Shown: positions 22,859-31,055, numbered from the stretch's first letter. The stretch: DNA of 34,578 nt from Pseudonocardia sp. (GCA_029263115.1 JAJCYC010000148.1:1-34578), one strand, 5' to 3'. Notes: generated by a model from the sequence alone, not told the origin. Numbers and translations: made by a program.

Positions 22859-23233
22859 TCAGTGCAGCCGTGCGGTCTGTTCGTGGTGCAGGCCGGAGAC
22901 CGTGACGTCGAACGTCCGCACCCGCAGGCCGGTGATCCGGGTGATCTCCTCGCCGACCCGCTCGCGGACCCGGGCCACCACGTCCCCGATCGGTGCGGGG
23001 TAGCGCAGCGCGAGCTCGAGCCGGACGTCCATCAGCTCGTCCCCGACCGCGACCTTGGCGCTGCTGCCGGACTCGCCGAGGCCCACTCCGGCCACCCGGC
23101 GGGCCGAGCGGACGGTCCCGGGGACCTGGTCGGTGGCGTGCTCGACGATCTTGCGGACGACCGTGTCGCTGATCTCCAGCCGTCCGCGCTCGGCGGGGTC
23201 CGCGCTCGCGATCCGCTCCGGGGCGACGGTCAC
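22859..23233 (-). CDS. Asp23/Gls24 family envelope stress protein (first copy)
   Basis: A 124-residue cytoplasmic protein of the alkaline-shock family: LEISDTVVRKIVEHATDQVP, then GVGLGESGSSAKVAVGDELM, then RLELALRYPAPIGDVVARV and VRTFDVTVSGLH. Asp23 proteins form membrane-linked assemblies linked to envelope stress. GTG 23233 overlaps the stop of the DUF2273-like gene (GTGA). It has no fused extra domain, in contrast to the other family member (24114-24590). Confidence 0.88.
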   Translation of the reverse strand: MTVAPERIASADPAERGRLEISDTVVRKIVEHATDQVPGTVRSARRVAGVGLGESGSSAKVAVGDELMDVRLELALRYPAPIGDVVARVRERVGEEITRITGLRVRTFDVTVSGLHHEQTARLH

Positions 23234-23409
23234 CGGTCCCGGCCCCGGCCGCGCAGTCCGTTGAGGTCGAGCTCGCCGTCCAGGACGCGACCGACGGCGA
23301 AACCGATCGCGCCGAGCACCAGGGTGAGCAGGAAACCGACGAAGCCGAAGCTTGCGCCGGCCAGGCCGAGCAGCAGTCCGGCGAACAGGCCGGTCTGGGT
23401 GGCGTTCAT
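23230..23409 (-). CDS. DUF2273-like small membrane protein
   Basis: A 59-residue protein with two close hydrophobic segments (TGLFAGLLLGLAGASFGFV and FLLTLVLGAIGFAVGRVL) joined by a Gly-rich turn, then a basic tail (LRGRGRDR). Small proteins of this size and composition (DUF2273) accompany Asp23 genes. ATG 23409 follows AAAGGAA. Its stop overlaps the Asp23 gene. Confidence 0.75.
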   Translation of the reverse strand: MNATQTGLFAGLLLGLAGASFGFVGFLLTLVLGAIGFAVGRVLDGELDLNGLRGRGRDR

Positions 23410-23503
23410 CGCAGTGGTTCCTTTCGTGTGGCCCGGGTTTCCCGGGTCGGCCGGATCGGTGACCCGGCGTGGGTGGCGGGCGCGGCTCCGCCGGGTCGAG
23501 ACG

Positions 23504-23827
23504 TCAGTCGATCCGGATCGGGCTCGTCCGTAGGTCGTCCAGCAGCCGGCGCAACCGGCGGGCGAGCACCCGCGCGGCCCGGACCGGCACCGGATCGGCG
23601 AGCAGGACCACCGGAACGTCCAACCGGGGGTCGTCGTCGGCGGGCCGGTCGACCCGACCGGGTGGCCGGGTCGACACGGACCCACAGCGGGTCGCCGGGT
23701 GCGTGCCGCGCAGCCGAGCCAGGCCCGCGACGAACTCCGCCGGATCTCCTCCGACGTCGGGATGGTGGGCCCGGACGAACGCCCGCAGCTGCCGGCGGTG
23801 CTCGGCCTCCCCGGCCGCCTCGGTCAA
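23504..23827 (-). CDS. Small protein with a J-domain-like HPD motif
   Basis: A 107-residue protein. The N-terminal part (EHRRQLRAFVRAHHPDVGGD, then PAEFVAGLARLRG) looks like the HPD loop and helix III of a J-domain, the segment that stimulates Hsp70 ATPase. No full J-domain is present, and the rest is Arg/Pro-rich. The TTG 23827 start overlaps the stop of the upstream gene (TTGA). The role in the Asp23 locus is unknown; a chaperone link is speculative. Confidence 0.65.
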   Translation of the reverse strand: MTEAAGEAEHRRQLRAFVRAHHPDVGGDPAEFVAGLARLRGTHPATRCGSVSTRPPGRVDRPADDDPRLDVPVVLLADPVPVRAARVLARRLRRLLDDLRTSPIRID

Positions 23828-24117
23828 CGCGGGTCGACCACGACGTCGGTGACGATGATGTCGACCGGCGCTCCGCCGCACCGCGCGGACACCAGGCGGC
23901 GCAGCTCGGCCACGATCCGCGGCAACGGCCCGGTCAGCCGCAGCACCACCGCGATCTCCACCGGCTCCCCGGCGGCGCCGATCTTCACCCCGAGCAGCCG
24001 CTCGCCGGGAAGGTAGGTGGCCACCGTGGCGTAGGGGCCACCCGACAGCGAGACCACCGCCGGGTGCGCCCGTAAGACCCCGGCGAGTTCGCCGGCCGGC
24101 GGGCGGGTGTCGGTCAC
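23824..24117 (-). CDS. Asp23-associated small protein, unknown function
   Basis: A 97-residue protein with a beta-alpha layout (AVVSLSGGPYATVATYLPGE, then LLGVKIGAAGEPVEIAVVLR, then PVDIIVTDVVVDPR) resembling an Asp23-like or heavy-metal-type ferredoxin fold. It lacks the conserved Asp23 motifs, so I only call it associated. GTG 24117 overlaps the upstream stop (GTGA) and its stop overlaps the J-like gene. Confidence 0.65.
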   Translation of the reverse strand: MTDTRPPAGELAGVLRAHPAVVSLSGGPYATVATYLPGERLLGVKIGAAGEPVEIAVVLRLTGPLPRIVAELRRLVSARCGGAPVDIIVTDVVVDPR

Positions 24118-24590
24118 TCGACCCGGGCCGTCGGCGCGGGCTGGGCGATCGGCTCGTCGGTGCCGGCCGTGCCGTCCTCGGAGACCAGATGGATGTCGTT
24201 GACCGCGATGTTGACCTCGATCACCTCGAGGCCGGTCATCCGCTCGACCGCGCCGATCACGTTGCGTCGGACCGCCCGGGCCAGCTCGACGATCGAGGCG
24301 CCGTACTCCACCACGATGTCCAGGTCGATCGCGGCCTGCTTCTCCCCGACCTCCACGGTCACGCCCGACACGTTGCTGGTGCCGGTGCCGCCCGGGATCC
24401 GCTCACGGAGCGCGCCGAAGGTGCGGGAGACCCCGCCGCCCATCGAGTGCACCCCGGAGATCTCCCGCGCGGCGATCCCGGCGATCTTCTGCACCACCGA
24501 CGCGGCGATCGTGGTCTTGCCCTGGGACGTGTCGTCGGCGAGTCGGGCCGGGACGGTTCCGGTGCCCTGGGTGCTGGCGCTGTCTGCCAT
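24114..24590 (-). CDS. Asp23/Gls24 family envelope stress protein (second copy)
   Basis: A 158-residue protein with the full family core: GKTTIAASVVQKIAGIAARE, SGVHSMGGGVSRTFGALRER, VSGVTVEVGEKQAAIDLDIV, VVEYGASIVELARAVRRNV and MTGLEVIEVNIAVNDIHL. The disordered N-terminus and the acidic C-terminus are typical. ATG 24590 follows GGAG. It leads the three-gene coupled set 24590-23504, and lies 87 bp from the anti-sigma-like gene. Likely part of a membrane-envelope stress response, as in other actinobacteria. Confidence 0.9.
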   Translation of the reverse strand: MADSASTQGTGTVPARLADDTSQGKTTIAASVVQKIAGIAAREISGVHSMGGGVSRTFGALRERIPGGTGTSNVSGVTVEVGEKQAAIDLDIVVEYGASIVELARAVRRNVIGAVERMTGLEVIEVNIAVNDIHLVSEDGTAGTDEPIAQPAPTARVE

Positions 24591-24677
24591 TGCTGACTCC
24601 TCACTTGTCTGTCGGTGTCAGCAGGTAGATGCCCGCCGCTCGCGGATCGTCTCGGGTTGTCACCCGATCGGCGGTAC

Positions 24678-25283
24678 TCATTGTCCGGTGACGTGAGTCA
24701 CATCGGTGATCTCGATCGAGACGTCCGGGGCGGCGGTACCGAGCTGGACCTGCAGCGCGCCGGCGAGCCGCACCCGCAGATGCTCGGCGAACTCCCGCAG
24801 CGGCCCGCCGTAGGGCAGCGCGACCTGGACGGTCAGCTCGTGCGGCTCGCCGGTCACGGCCAGCACCCGGCAGGTCCCGTCCGGCAGGCCCCACCGCCGG
24901 CGCAGCTCGCCGAGCAGGTCACGGGCCAGCTCACGGGCCAGCACCACCACGACCCGGTCGCGCACCCACAACGTCCCGCCGGTCTGCTGGATCTCGACGT
25001 GCCCGGTCGCCGGGTCGCCGCGGATCGCCCCGAGGGTGGCCAGCGTGCGGGAAACCAGCGCCACCGGCACGTCCACCGGCGCCCGGGCCGCCGCGTGCAC
25101 CCGGGCCCAGTCGACCCGTAGCCGCGCCGCCTCGGCCCCGCAGTAGCGGCAACCGGCCAGATGTGCGAGGTCGGCCCGGTCGGCGTGCACCGCGGCGCGG
25201 GCCGGTCCGTCCACGGCCTCGTCGGCGACCAGTTCGAGCAGGTAGTCGGGGGTCCGTCCGCACTCCAGCGGCTGGGTGGTCAT
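24678..25283 (-). CDS. Zinc anti-sigma-like protein fused to an Asp23-like domain
   Basis: A 201-residue protein. The N-terminal part has the HxxxCxxC zinc motif of anti-sigma factors (LAHLAGCRYCGAEAARLRVD, near residue 45). The C-terminal part (VVVVLARELARDLLGELRRR, then ELTVQVALPYGGPLREFAEH, ending SIEITDVTHV) has the Asp23-type ending. No membrane helix is present, so it is a cytoplasmic sensor or partner. ATG 25283 overlaps the stop of the sigma gene (ATGA), as expected for a cognate pair. The fusion links the sigma factor to the Asp23 genes downstream. Confidence 0.75.
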   Translation of the reverse strand: MTTQPLECGRTPDYLLELVADEAVDGPARAAVHADRADLAHLAGCRYCGAEAARLRVDWARVHAAARAPVDVPVALVSRTLATLGAIRGDPATGHVEIQQTGGTLWVRDRVVVVLARELARDLLGELRRRWGLPDGTCRVLAVTGEPHELTVQVALPYGGPLREFAEHLRVRLAGALQVQLGTAAPDVSIEITDVTHVTGQ

Positions 25284-25882
25284 CGGGTCACCCCCGGATC
25301 GGCCAGCAGGTGGTCGTGCAGGGCGGCCCGACCCCGGTGCAGCCGCGAGCGGACCGCCGCCACCGTCGTGTCCAGCACCTCGGCCACCTCCTCGTAGGAC
25401 AGTCCCTCGAACTCCCGTAGCACCACCGCCGCCCGTTGGGCTGGCTGCAGGCGGGTGAGCGCGCGGTGTACGGCCGTGGCGTCGGCGGACCCTACGGCGG
25501 TAGCCTCCGGACCCGGTCCGGTGTCCACGACGTGCGCGAAGTCTGCCTGGTCGAACCCGACTGTCGGTCGCTGACGCCGGAGGTGGCCCAGCGCGGTGTT
25601 GGTGACCACCCGGTACAACCAGGTGGCCGGCGCGGCGTCGCCCCGGTAGCCGGGCAGTGCCCGCCAGGCGGCGATCCACGCGTCCTGCACCGCGTCCTCG
25701 GCGTCGCTCGGCGCGCCGAGCACCCGTAGCGCCACCCGGTACATCCGCGGCGTGTGCCGACGGACCAGCTGGTCGAAGGCCACCCGGTCGCCCCGAACGG
25801 CGGCCGACATCACCATCCGGTCGGCCAGGTGATCGGCATCGACCGGTTCGGCCGTTCCGGGACCGGAGCCGGCGCCGGTCAC
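25280..25882 (-). CDS. ECF sigma factor (sigma-70 family)
   Basis: RNA polymerase sigma factor of the extracytoplasmic-function group, 200 residues from GTG 25882. Region 2 reads FDQLVRRHTPRMYRVALRVL, then DAEDAVQDAWIAAWRALPG and WLYRVVTNTALGHLRR. Region 4 reads RALTRLQPAQRAAVVLREFE and GLSYEEVAEVLDTTVAAVRS, ending in the SRLHRGRAAL helix. No sigma-1.1 or region 3 is present. It is coupled upstream to the pyrimidine reductase and downstream to the anti-sigma-like gene. A shorter start (MVMSAAVRGD) is possible, but the GTGA overlap favours 25882. Confidence 0.93.
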   Translation of the reverse strand: MTGAGSGPGTAEPVDADHLADRMVMSAAVRGDRVAFDQLVRRHTPRMYRVALRVLGAPSDAEDAVQDAWIAAWRALPGYRGDAAPATWLYRVVTNTALGHLRRQRPTVGFDQADFAHVVDTGPGPEATAVGSADATAVHRALTRLQPAQRAAVVLREFEGLSYEEVAEVLDTTVAAVRSRLHRGRAALHDHLLADPGVTR

Positions 25883-26634
25883 GGTGCCGCGCGCCGGTCG
25901 CGCAGGTAGCGCAGGAGCAGGGCGTCGGCCTCGGTCAGGGCCGCGACCAGCCGCATCCCACGCAGCTCCCGCCCGGCCTCGCCGCCGGCGATCCGCCCGG
26001 CGTCGCCGCCGGCCAGCACCGGGCTGACGGTCAGGCACAGCTCGTCGACGGCGTCCTCGGCGATCAGGTCGCCGAACAGCCTCGGCCCACCCTCGCACAG
26101 CACCCGGCGCAGCCCCCGTCCGGCCAGCACGGACAGCAGCCCGGCCGGGGTGACCCGGTCGGTGTCCAGCACCGCCAGGTCGGCCCCGGCCGCCCTCAGC
26201 CGGTCGCGGGTGCCGGCTGGGCAGGTCCGGCCGGTGATCACCAGCGGGGGTACCGCGGTGTCGGTGAACAGCGGAGCGTCGGTGTTCAGCTCCCCGGTGG
26301 CGGTGACCACCGCGATCGGCGGCGGGCAGCCGGTGACCCGGCTGCTGCGGCGGGCGCCCCGGTAGTTCTCCGCGCGGGCGGTGCCGGCGCCCACCACGAT
26401 CACCTCGGCGAGCGCGCGCAGCAGGCCGAACACCCGCCGGTCGGCCGCCGAGCCCAGCCCCTCGGACAGCCCGGCGGCGCTCGCCGCGCCGTCTGCGCTG
26501 GCCACGAAGTTCACCCGCACCCACGGCCGGCCCGGGTCGTCGGGGTCGGCGGGCGGGTAGGCGTAGGCCTCGGCCAGCTCGTCGTCGGTGAGTGGAGCCG
26601 GTGGGGTGTGGCCGGGTGGCCAGAGCCGCAGCAC
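25879..26634 (-). CDS. Pyrimidine reductase family protein (RibD C-terminal-like)
   Basis: A 251-residue NADPH-dependent reductase of the RibD-C/dihydrofolate-reductase fold. Seen: WVRVNFVASADGAASAAGLS, GAGTARAENYRGAR, and the C-terminal RRVLCEGGPRLFGDLIAEDA and ELCLTVSPVLAGGDA. In riboflavin synthesis, RibD reduces an aminouracil ribitol precursor; stand-alone family members in actinobacteria are often of uncertain substrate. GTG 26634 is the start. The stop overlaps the sigma gene (GTGA), although the two functions are not obviously linked. Confidence 0.85.
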   Translation of the reverse strand: MLRLWPPGHTPPAPLTDDELAEAYAYPPADPDDPGRPWVRVNFVASADGAASAAGLSEGLGSAADRRVFGLLRALAEVIVVGAGTARAENYRGARRSSRVTGCPPPIAVVTATGELNTDAPLFTDTAVPPLVITGRTCPAGTRDRLRAAGADLAVLDTDRVTPAGLLSVLAGRGLRRVLCEGGPRLFGDLIAEDAVDELCLTVSPVLAGGDAGRIAGGEAGRELRGMRLVAALTEADALLLRYLRDRRAAP

Positions 26635-26703
26635 CGGTGCATCAGACCACGGGCGGAGGTTCCCGGCGCGGCGGGTCGCGGACGCGTCCTAGGCTTGGCG
26701 ACC

Positions 26704-27564
26704 ATGGCCAACCTCGACGTCCGGACGGCGCTGCGCGTGCCCACCGGCGAGTTCGACCTCGCCGCGCTCGACGCCGGGGCGCGCCCGGTCGGCCCGAAGG
26801 ACAAGGAGTCGGCCGCGGCCGATCTCGCGGAGCTCGCCGTCCGGCTCGAGCAGCTCCAGGAGCGGCTCTACGCCGAGGGCGCCGGGGACAGTCCCCGCCG
26901 GGTGCTGCTGGTGCTGCAGGGCATGGACACCTCGGGCAAGGGCGGGGTGATCAGCCACGTCGCGGGCCTGGTGAACCCCCGGGGGTTGCACATCGCCTCG
27001 TTCAAGAAGCCGACGCAGGAGGAGCTGCGCCACGACTTCCTGTGGCGGATTCGGGCGCAGGTGCCCCGACCTGGGCAGATCGGGGTGTTCGACCGCTCGC
27101 ACTACGAGGACGTGCTGATCGCGCGGGTCGAGTCGCTGGTGCCCGAACTGGTGTGGCGGGCTCGTTACGATCAGATCTCCGCGTTCGAGCGGGAGCTTGC
27201 CGATCAGGGTGTGCGTATCGTGAAGGTGTTCCTGCACATCTCGCCCCGGGAGCAGGCGGAGCGGCTGCGTGCCCGCCTCGAGGATCCCGCCAAGCGGTGG
27301 AAGTACAACCCCTGCGACCTGGTCGCCCGCCGGAAATGGAGTCAGTACCAGTGCGCCTACGCCGAGGCACTGCGTCGTTGCGACACCGACGACGCACCGT
27401 GGTACGTCGTGCCGGCGGACCGCAAGTGGTACCGCAACTGGGCGGTGGCCCGGTTGTTGCTGGAGACGCTGACCGACCTCGACCCGCGCCTGCCCGAGGT
27501 GGACTTCGACCCGGTGGCCGAGCTGGCCGCGCTGTCCGCGACAGACACCGCCAACCCGGGCTGA
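26704..27564 (+). CDS. ppk2: Polyphosphate kinase 2 family protein
   Basis: Uses polyphosphate to phosphorylate nucleotides (ADP or GDP, or AMP in class II/III enzymes), in the cytoplasm. The 286-residue length is that of a single-domain PPK2. The Walker A motif GMDTSGKGGV, the Walker B segment FDRSHYEDVLIARV and the lid region EDPAKRWKYNPCDL are intact. The C-terminus DAPWYVVPADRKWYRNWA is also typical. ATG 26704 starts it; the divergent pyrimidine reductase lies 70 bp away. The specific class (I, II or III) is not decided here. Confidence 0.95.
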   Translation: MANLDVRTALRVPTGEFDLAALDAGARPVGPKDKESAAADLAELAVRLEQLQERLYAEGAGDSPRRVLLVLQGMDTSGKGGVISHVAGLVNPRGLHIASFKKPTQEELRHDFLWRIRAQVPRPGQIGVFDRSHYEDVLIARVESLVPELVWRARYDQISAFERELADQGVRIVKVFLHISPREQAERLRARLEDPAKRWKYNPCDLVARRKWSQYQCAYAEALRRCDTDDAPWYVVPADRKWYRNWAVARLLLETLTDLDPRLPEVDFDPVAELAALSATDTANPG

Positions 27565-27572
27565 GCTGGCCG

Positions 27573-28046
27573 TTGGCCGTCCTGGCGGTGTTCGCGACCG
27601 GGGGGTTGGCCGGCTGCGGCGGGTCTCAACCGCCGGTGCCCGGGCCCGGGTCGGTGGCGACGTCGGGCGCGCCGTTCGACTCGGCGCCGCCCCCGCCGAC
27701 GGACCCCGGGCGCGACTCGGCCTACTGCCGCGAGATGGCGTCCGCGCTGGGCAGCGCCCGGTCCCCGATCGACGCGATGCGCGCGCAGGAGGTGCTCGGA
27801 CCGTTCATCGCGCTGATCGAGCTGACCCCGAGACTGGTGGCCGAGAAGGGCTCGGCGGCCATCGACCAGGCCGTGGCGACCGCGATGCGCGAGGTGGTGG
27901 CCGCCGTTGACGACCTGGATGCGCAGGCCACCTGGGCACTGCCGCCGGGTGCGAACCCGACCGAGACCACGGTGAAGCTGGACCCGACCCGGCTGGCCGC
28001 CGCGCTGGACGCGGCAGAGCTGGCCTGCACCCCGTACCTGCGCTAG
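27573..28046 (+). CDS. Putative lipoprotein, unknown function
   Basis: A 157-residue protein whose start has a hydrophobic segment (AVLAVFATGGLAGCGGS) with a clear lipobox (LAGC). A Pro/Ser-rich linker then leads to a helical extracytoplasmic domain (SAYCREMASALGSARSPIDA, then AAALDAAELACTPYLR) with two Cys that may form a disulfide. No basic n-region is visible, so the TTG 27573 start is uncertain and a start further upstream inside ppk2 lacks a candidate codon. It follows ppk2 by 9 bp and is probably in its operon. Confidence 0.65.
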   Translation: MAVLAVFATGGLAGCGGSQPPVPGPGSVATSGAPFDSAPPPPTDPGRDSAYCREMASALGSARSPIDAMRAQEVLGPFIALIELTPRLVAEKGSAAIDQAVATAMREVVAAVDDLDAQATWALPPGANPTETTVKLDPTRLAAALDAAELACTPYLR

Positions 28047-28161
28047 CCGCCCGGGCCGCGACCCGCTGTGCGTCCTGGTCACCGCGCGGGTCCGCCCCAG
28101 GCGGGTTCGGCGTCGGCTCGATCGGGTAGATCCGCCGGGGCGCCCTCCGGGTCGGGCCCGT

Positions 28162-29316
28162 TCAGCTGAACAGGCTGCGCCCGATGATCTCCTTCATGAT
28201 CTCGTTGGTGCCGCCGAAGATCGACTGCACCCGGGCGTCGACGAACGCCCGGGCGATCGGGTACTCCAGCATGTAGCCGTAGCCGCCGTGCAGTTGGACG
28301 CAGCGGTCGACCACCTGCTTGAGCAGGTCCGAGGTCCACCACTTGGCCATCGCGGCGTCGGTCACCGACAGTCGCCCGGCGACGTGCTCGCCGATGCAGC
28401 GGTCCACGAACACCCGCGCGACCTGGGCCTGGGTGGCGATCTCGGCCAGCTCGAACCGGGTGTTCTGGAACGCTGAGATCGGCTTGCCGAATGCCTTCCG
28501 GTCCCGGGTGTACGCGGCGGTGACCTCCAGGGAGCGTTCGATGCCGGCCGCGCTGGCCACCGCGATGGACAACCGCTCCTGGGGCAGGTTCTGCATCAGG
28601 TACAAGAAGCCCATGCCCAGCTCGCCGAGCACGTTCACGGCCGGCACCCGGACGTCGGTGAAGAACAGCTCGGCGGTGTCCTGGGCCTTCATGCCGACCT
28701 TCTTCAACCGGCGGCCGCGCTCGAATCCGGGCATGTCGCGTTCCACCACGAGCAGGCTGAAGGCCTTGCTCCCGGCATCGGGGTCGGTCTTGGCGACCAC
28801 GATGACCAGGTCGGACATGATCCCGTTGGTGATGAACGTCTTGGAGCCGTTGAGCACCCAGTCTGCGTCCGGCCCGGAGCCGTCGCGGACCGCGGTGGTC
28901 TGGATACCCTGCAGGTCGCTGCCGGTGCCCGGCTCGGTCATCGCGATCGCTGTGATCAACTCGCCGGAGCAGAACCCGGGCAGCCAGCGCGCCTTCTGCT
29001 CCTCGGTGCACAGCCGCAGCAGGTAGGGCGCCACGACGTCGTTCTGCAGGCCGAAGCCCAGCCCGCTCGCGCCGATGCGCACCAGTTCCTCGGTGACGAT
29101 CGTGTTGTAGCGGAAGTCGTCCACCCCGCCGCCGCCGTACTGCTCGGGCACGTCGGTGCCCAGCAGGCCGGCCTTGCCCCCGGCGAGCCAGACCTCCCGG
29201 CTGACCTGACCGTCCTCCTCCCACTGGTCGTGGAAGGGCGCGACCTCCCGCTCGGCGAAGGTGCGGGCGAGGTCGCGGAACGCCACGTGGTCCTCGTCGA
29301 AGATGTCCCGATCCAT
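28162..29316 (-). CDS. Acyl-CoA dehydrogenase (long-chain ACAD-like)
   Basis: FAD enzyme that oxidises acyl-CoA to trans-2-enoyl-CoA, usually in beta-oxidation. The 384-residue length is normal. The family blocks AIAMTEPGTGSDLQGIQTTA, DWVLNGSKTFITNGIMSD and QLHGGYGYMLEYPIARAFVD are seen. The end reads IFGGTNEIMKEIIGR: the catalytic Glu of medium-chain enzymes is Gly here, as in mammalian LCAD, and the LCAD base position is held by Glu in SLEVTAAY. This suggests a long- or branched-chain substrate. ATG 29316 starts it. It is divergent from the PhaC-like gene. Confidence 0.94.
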   Translation of the reverse strand: MDRDIFDEDHVAFRDLARTFAEREVAPFHDQWEEDGQVSREVWLAGGKAGLLGTDVPEQYGGGGVDDFRYNTIVTEELVRIGASGLGFGLQNDVVAPYLLRLCTEEQKARWLPGFCSGELITAIAMTEPGTGSDLQGIQTTAVRDGSGPDADWVLNGSKTFITNGIMSDLVIVVAKTDPDAGSKAFSLLVVERDMPGFERGRRLKKVGMKAQDTAELFFTDVRVPAVNVLGELGMGFLYLMQNLPQERLSIAVASAAGIERSLEVTAAYTRDRKAFGKPISAFQNTRFELAEIATQAQVARVFVDRCIGEHVAGRLSVTDAAMAKWWTSDLLKQVVDRCVQLHGGYGYMLEYPIARAFVDARVQSIFGGTNEIMKEIIGRSLFS

Positions 29317-29361
29317 GCACCGATTCTCACATACGTGCGCGCCGGTATGTAACCTGCGGGT

Positions 29362-30417
29362 ATGGATCTTCGAGCGGCGGCGTCGAACGTGGTGGACAAG
29401 GCCGTCACCGGTTCCCTGGCCGACCTGCGCCGGATGCCCAGGTTGTTGCTCGAGGCGGTGCCGAACGCGACGCTCTACCGGTACGAGCCGGTGGTGCCCG
29501 GTGGGCCGAGCGGTTCACCGGTGTTGTTGGTGCCGCCGCTGGGAGCCCCGGACTTCGCCTACGACCTGCGCCGGGGCTGCAGCCTGGTGGAGCACCTGTT
29601 GCTTGCCGGGCGGGACGTCTACCTGGTCGACTACGGCTCGATCTCTTTCGGCGAGCGCGGGCTGGGCATTGAGTTCTGGGTCGAGCAGGTGGTGCCTCGC
29701 GCGGTCAACCGGGTGAGTCGCTACCGGGACGGCGCGCAGGTGCAGCTGGTGGGCTGGTGTCTCGGCGGCATCTTCTCGTTGCTCGCCGTCGCGGACAGAG
29801 TCGACCGGGAGCTGCCGGTCGACTCGATCGCGGCGATCGCCAGCCCGTTCGACGTCGCCGCCGTGCCGCTGGTGGCCCCGCTGCGCCCGCTGGCCGCGAT
29901 CACCGGTGGTCGGCTGGTGTCCGGCCTCTACCAGGCGGTTGGCAGCTTCCCGGCGCCGGTGGTGAAGTGGGCGTTCCAGCTGTCCACCGTGGACAAGTAC
30001 CTGAGCAAGCCGCTCACCGTGCTGTCCCGGCTGGACGACCGCGACGTGCTGGAGCAGATCGAGGCCGTCGACCACCTGATGAACAACATGCACGGCTACC
30101 CCGGGCGGACCTTCGGCCAGATCTACCACCTGATGCTGCGCGCGAACGACCTGGCCGACGGCGGGCTGACCGTGGGCACCCGGCGCATCGAGCTGTCCGA
30201 CGTGCGGGTGCCGGTCCTGGTGGTCGGCGGGGAGAACGACGTGATCGCTCCGCTGGCCGCGGTCCGCCGGGTCACCGAGCTGCTGACCGGCGCCCCCGAG
30301 GTCCGCTTCGAGAGCGCTCCCGGCGGGCACCTCGGGGTGCTCACCGGCCGCCGCGCCCGCGACACCACCTGGCGTCACCTGGACGAGTTCCTGGACGCCC
30401 ACCGGCCGCGACCATGA
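29362..30417 (+). CDS. Alpha/beta hydrolase of the PHA synthase (PhaC) type
   Basis: A 351-residue PhaC-like protein. The nucleophile motif is GWCLGG with Cys (about residue 133), as in polyhydroxyalkanoate synthases, instead of Ser of ordinary lipases. The Asp (GGENDVIAPL) and His (APGGHLGVLTG) of the triad are present. Also seen is VLLVPPLGAPDFAYDLRRG and DVYLVDYGSIS. Only the core alpha/beta part is present; PHA synthases of class III with PhaE are longer in total. No depolymerase or phasin gene lies next to it. It overlaps the following TetR gene (ATGA). It may polymerise or hydrolyse an acyl-CoA-derived substrate. Confidence 0.85.
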   Translation: MDLRAAASNVVDKAVTGSLADLRRMPRLLLEAVPNATLYRYEPVVPGGPSGSPVLLVPPLGAPDFAYDLRRGCSLVEHLLLAGRDVYLVDYGSISFGERGLGIEFWVEQVVPRAVNRVSRYRDGAQVQLVGWCLGGIFSLLAVADRVDRELPVDSIAAIASPFDVAAVPLVAPLRPLAAITGGRLVSGLYQAVGSFPAPVVKWAFQLSTVDKYLSKPLTVLSRLDDRDVLEQIEAVDHLMNNMHGYPGRTFGQIYHLMLRANDLADGGLTVGTRRIELSDVRVPVLVVGGENDVIAPLAAVRRVTELLTGAPEVRFESAPGGHLGVLTGRRARDTTWRHLDEFLDAHRPRP

Positions 30418-31055
30418 CCGGCCCCCGGCCCGACGTACCGACGACCCGGACCCGGCGGACCCAGGCCGAGCGTCGGGCGGCCACCCGGACGGCTCTGCTG
30501 GAGGCGTGCGTCGACTGCCTGCTGGAATACGGGTACACCCGGCTCACCACCGCCGCCGTGGTGGCCCGCGCCGGGGTCAGCCGCGGCGCCCAGGCGCATC
30601 ACTTCAGCACCAAGACCGAGCTGGTGGTGGCGGCGCTGCGGCACCTGACCGACCGGCTCGCCGCCGAGGTCGCCGGGCGGCCTCGACGGCAGGGCGCCGA
30701 GCCGGCCGCAGCCCGGGGTGAGCTGCTGGACCTGCTCTGGGCAGTGCACAGCGACCGGGTGTTCCCCGCGTTGATGGAGCTGTGGGCCGCCGCCCGCACC
30801 GATGCCGAGCTGCGGGTCACCCTGGCCGAGTTCGAGCGCGAGCTCACCCGGCAGATCGTCGGGCACTGCCAGCGCCAGCTACCCGAACTGGCCGGGTATC
30901 CAGGTTTCGGCTCGGTGCTGGCGACGGTGCTCTCTGCGTTGCGTGGCCTGGCGATGGTCGAGTTCCTCGGGCGCGAGGGTGAGTCGGAGCGGCTCTGGCC
31001 CGGCGTGTATGCCCAGCTGCTCATCCTCCTCGAGCGTGAGCCGACCGTCGGGTGA
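30414..31055 (+). CDS. TetR/AcrR family transcription regulator
   Basis: A 213-residue repressor-type protein. The N-terminal HTH (RTALLEACVDCLLEYGYTRL, then TTAAVVARAGVSRGAQAHHF and STKTELVVAAL) is a clear TetR domain; the C-terminal half is helical and ligand-binding. ATG 30414 overlaps the stop of the PhaC-like gene. It probably controls this gene, and perhaps the divergent acyl-CoA dehydrogenase, in response to a fatty acid or acyl-CoA; this is inference from position. Confidence 0.92.
   Translation: MTGPRPDVPTTRTRRTQAERRAATRTALLEACVDCLLEYGYTRLTTAAVVARAGVSRGAQAHHFSTKTELVVAALRHLTDRLAAEVAGRPRRQGAEPAAARGELLDLLWAVHSDRVFPALMELWAAARTDAELRVTLAEFERELTRQIVGHCQRQLPELAGYPGFGSVLATVLSALRGLAMVEFLGREGESERLWPGVYAQLLILLEREPTVG

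Noticed and set aside
26592-28046. Long frame overlapping ppk2 that ends as the lipoprotein
   Set aside because: The part inside ppk2 is an Arg/Gly/Ala-rich shadow; only the portion after 27573 has a signal peptide and lipobox.
28060-28092. Terminator between the lipoprotein and acyl-CoA dehydrogenase genes
   Set aside because: GACCCGC and GCGGGTC pair for 7 bp only, with a 19-nt loop; too weak to call.
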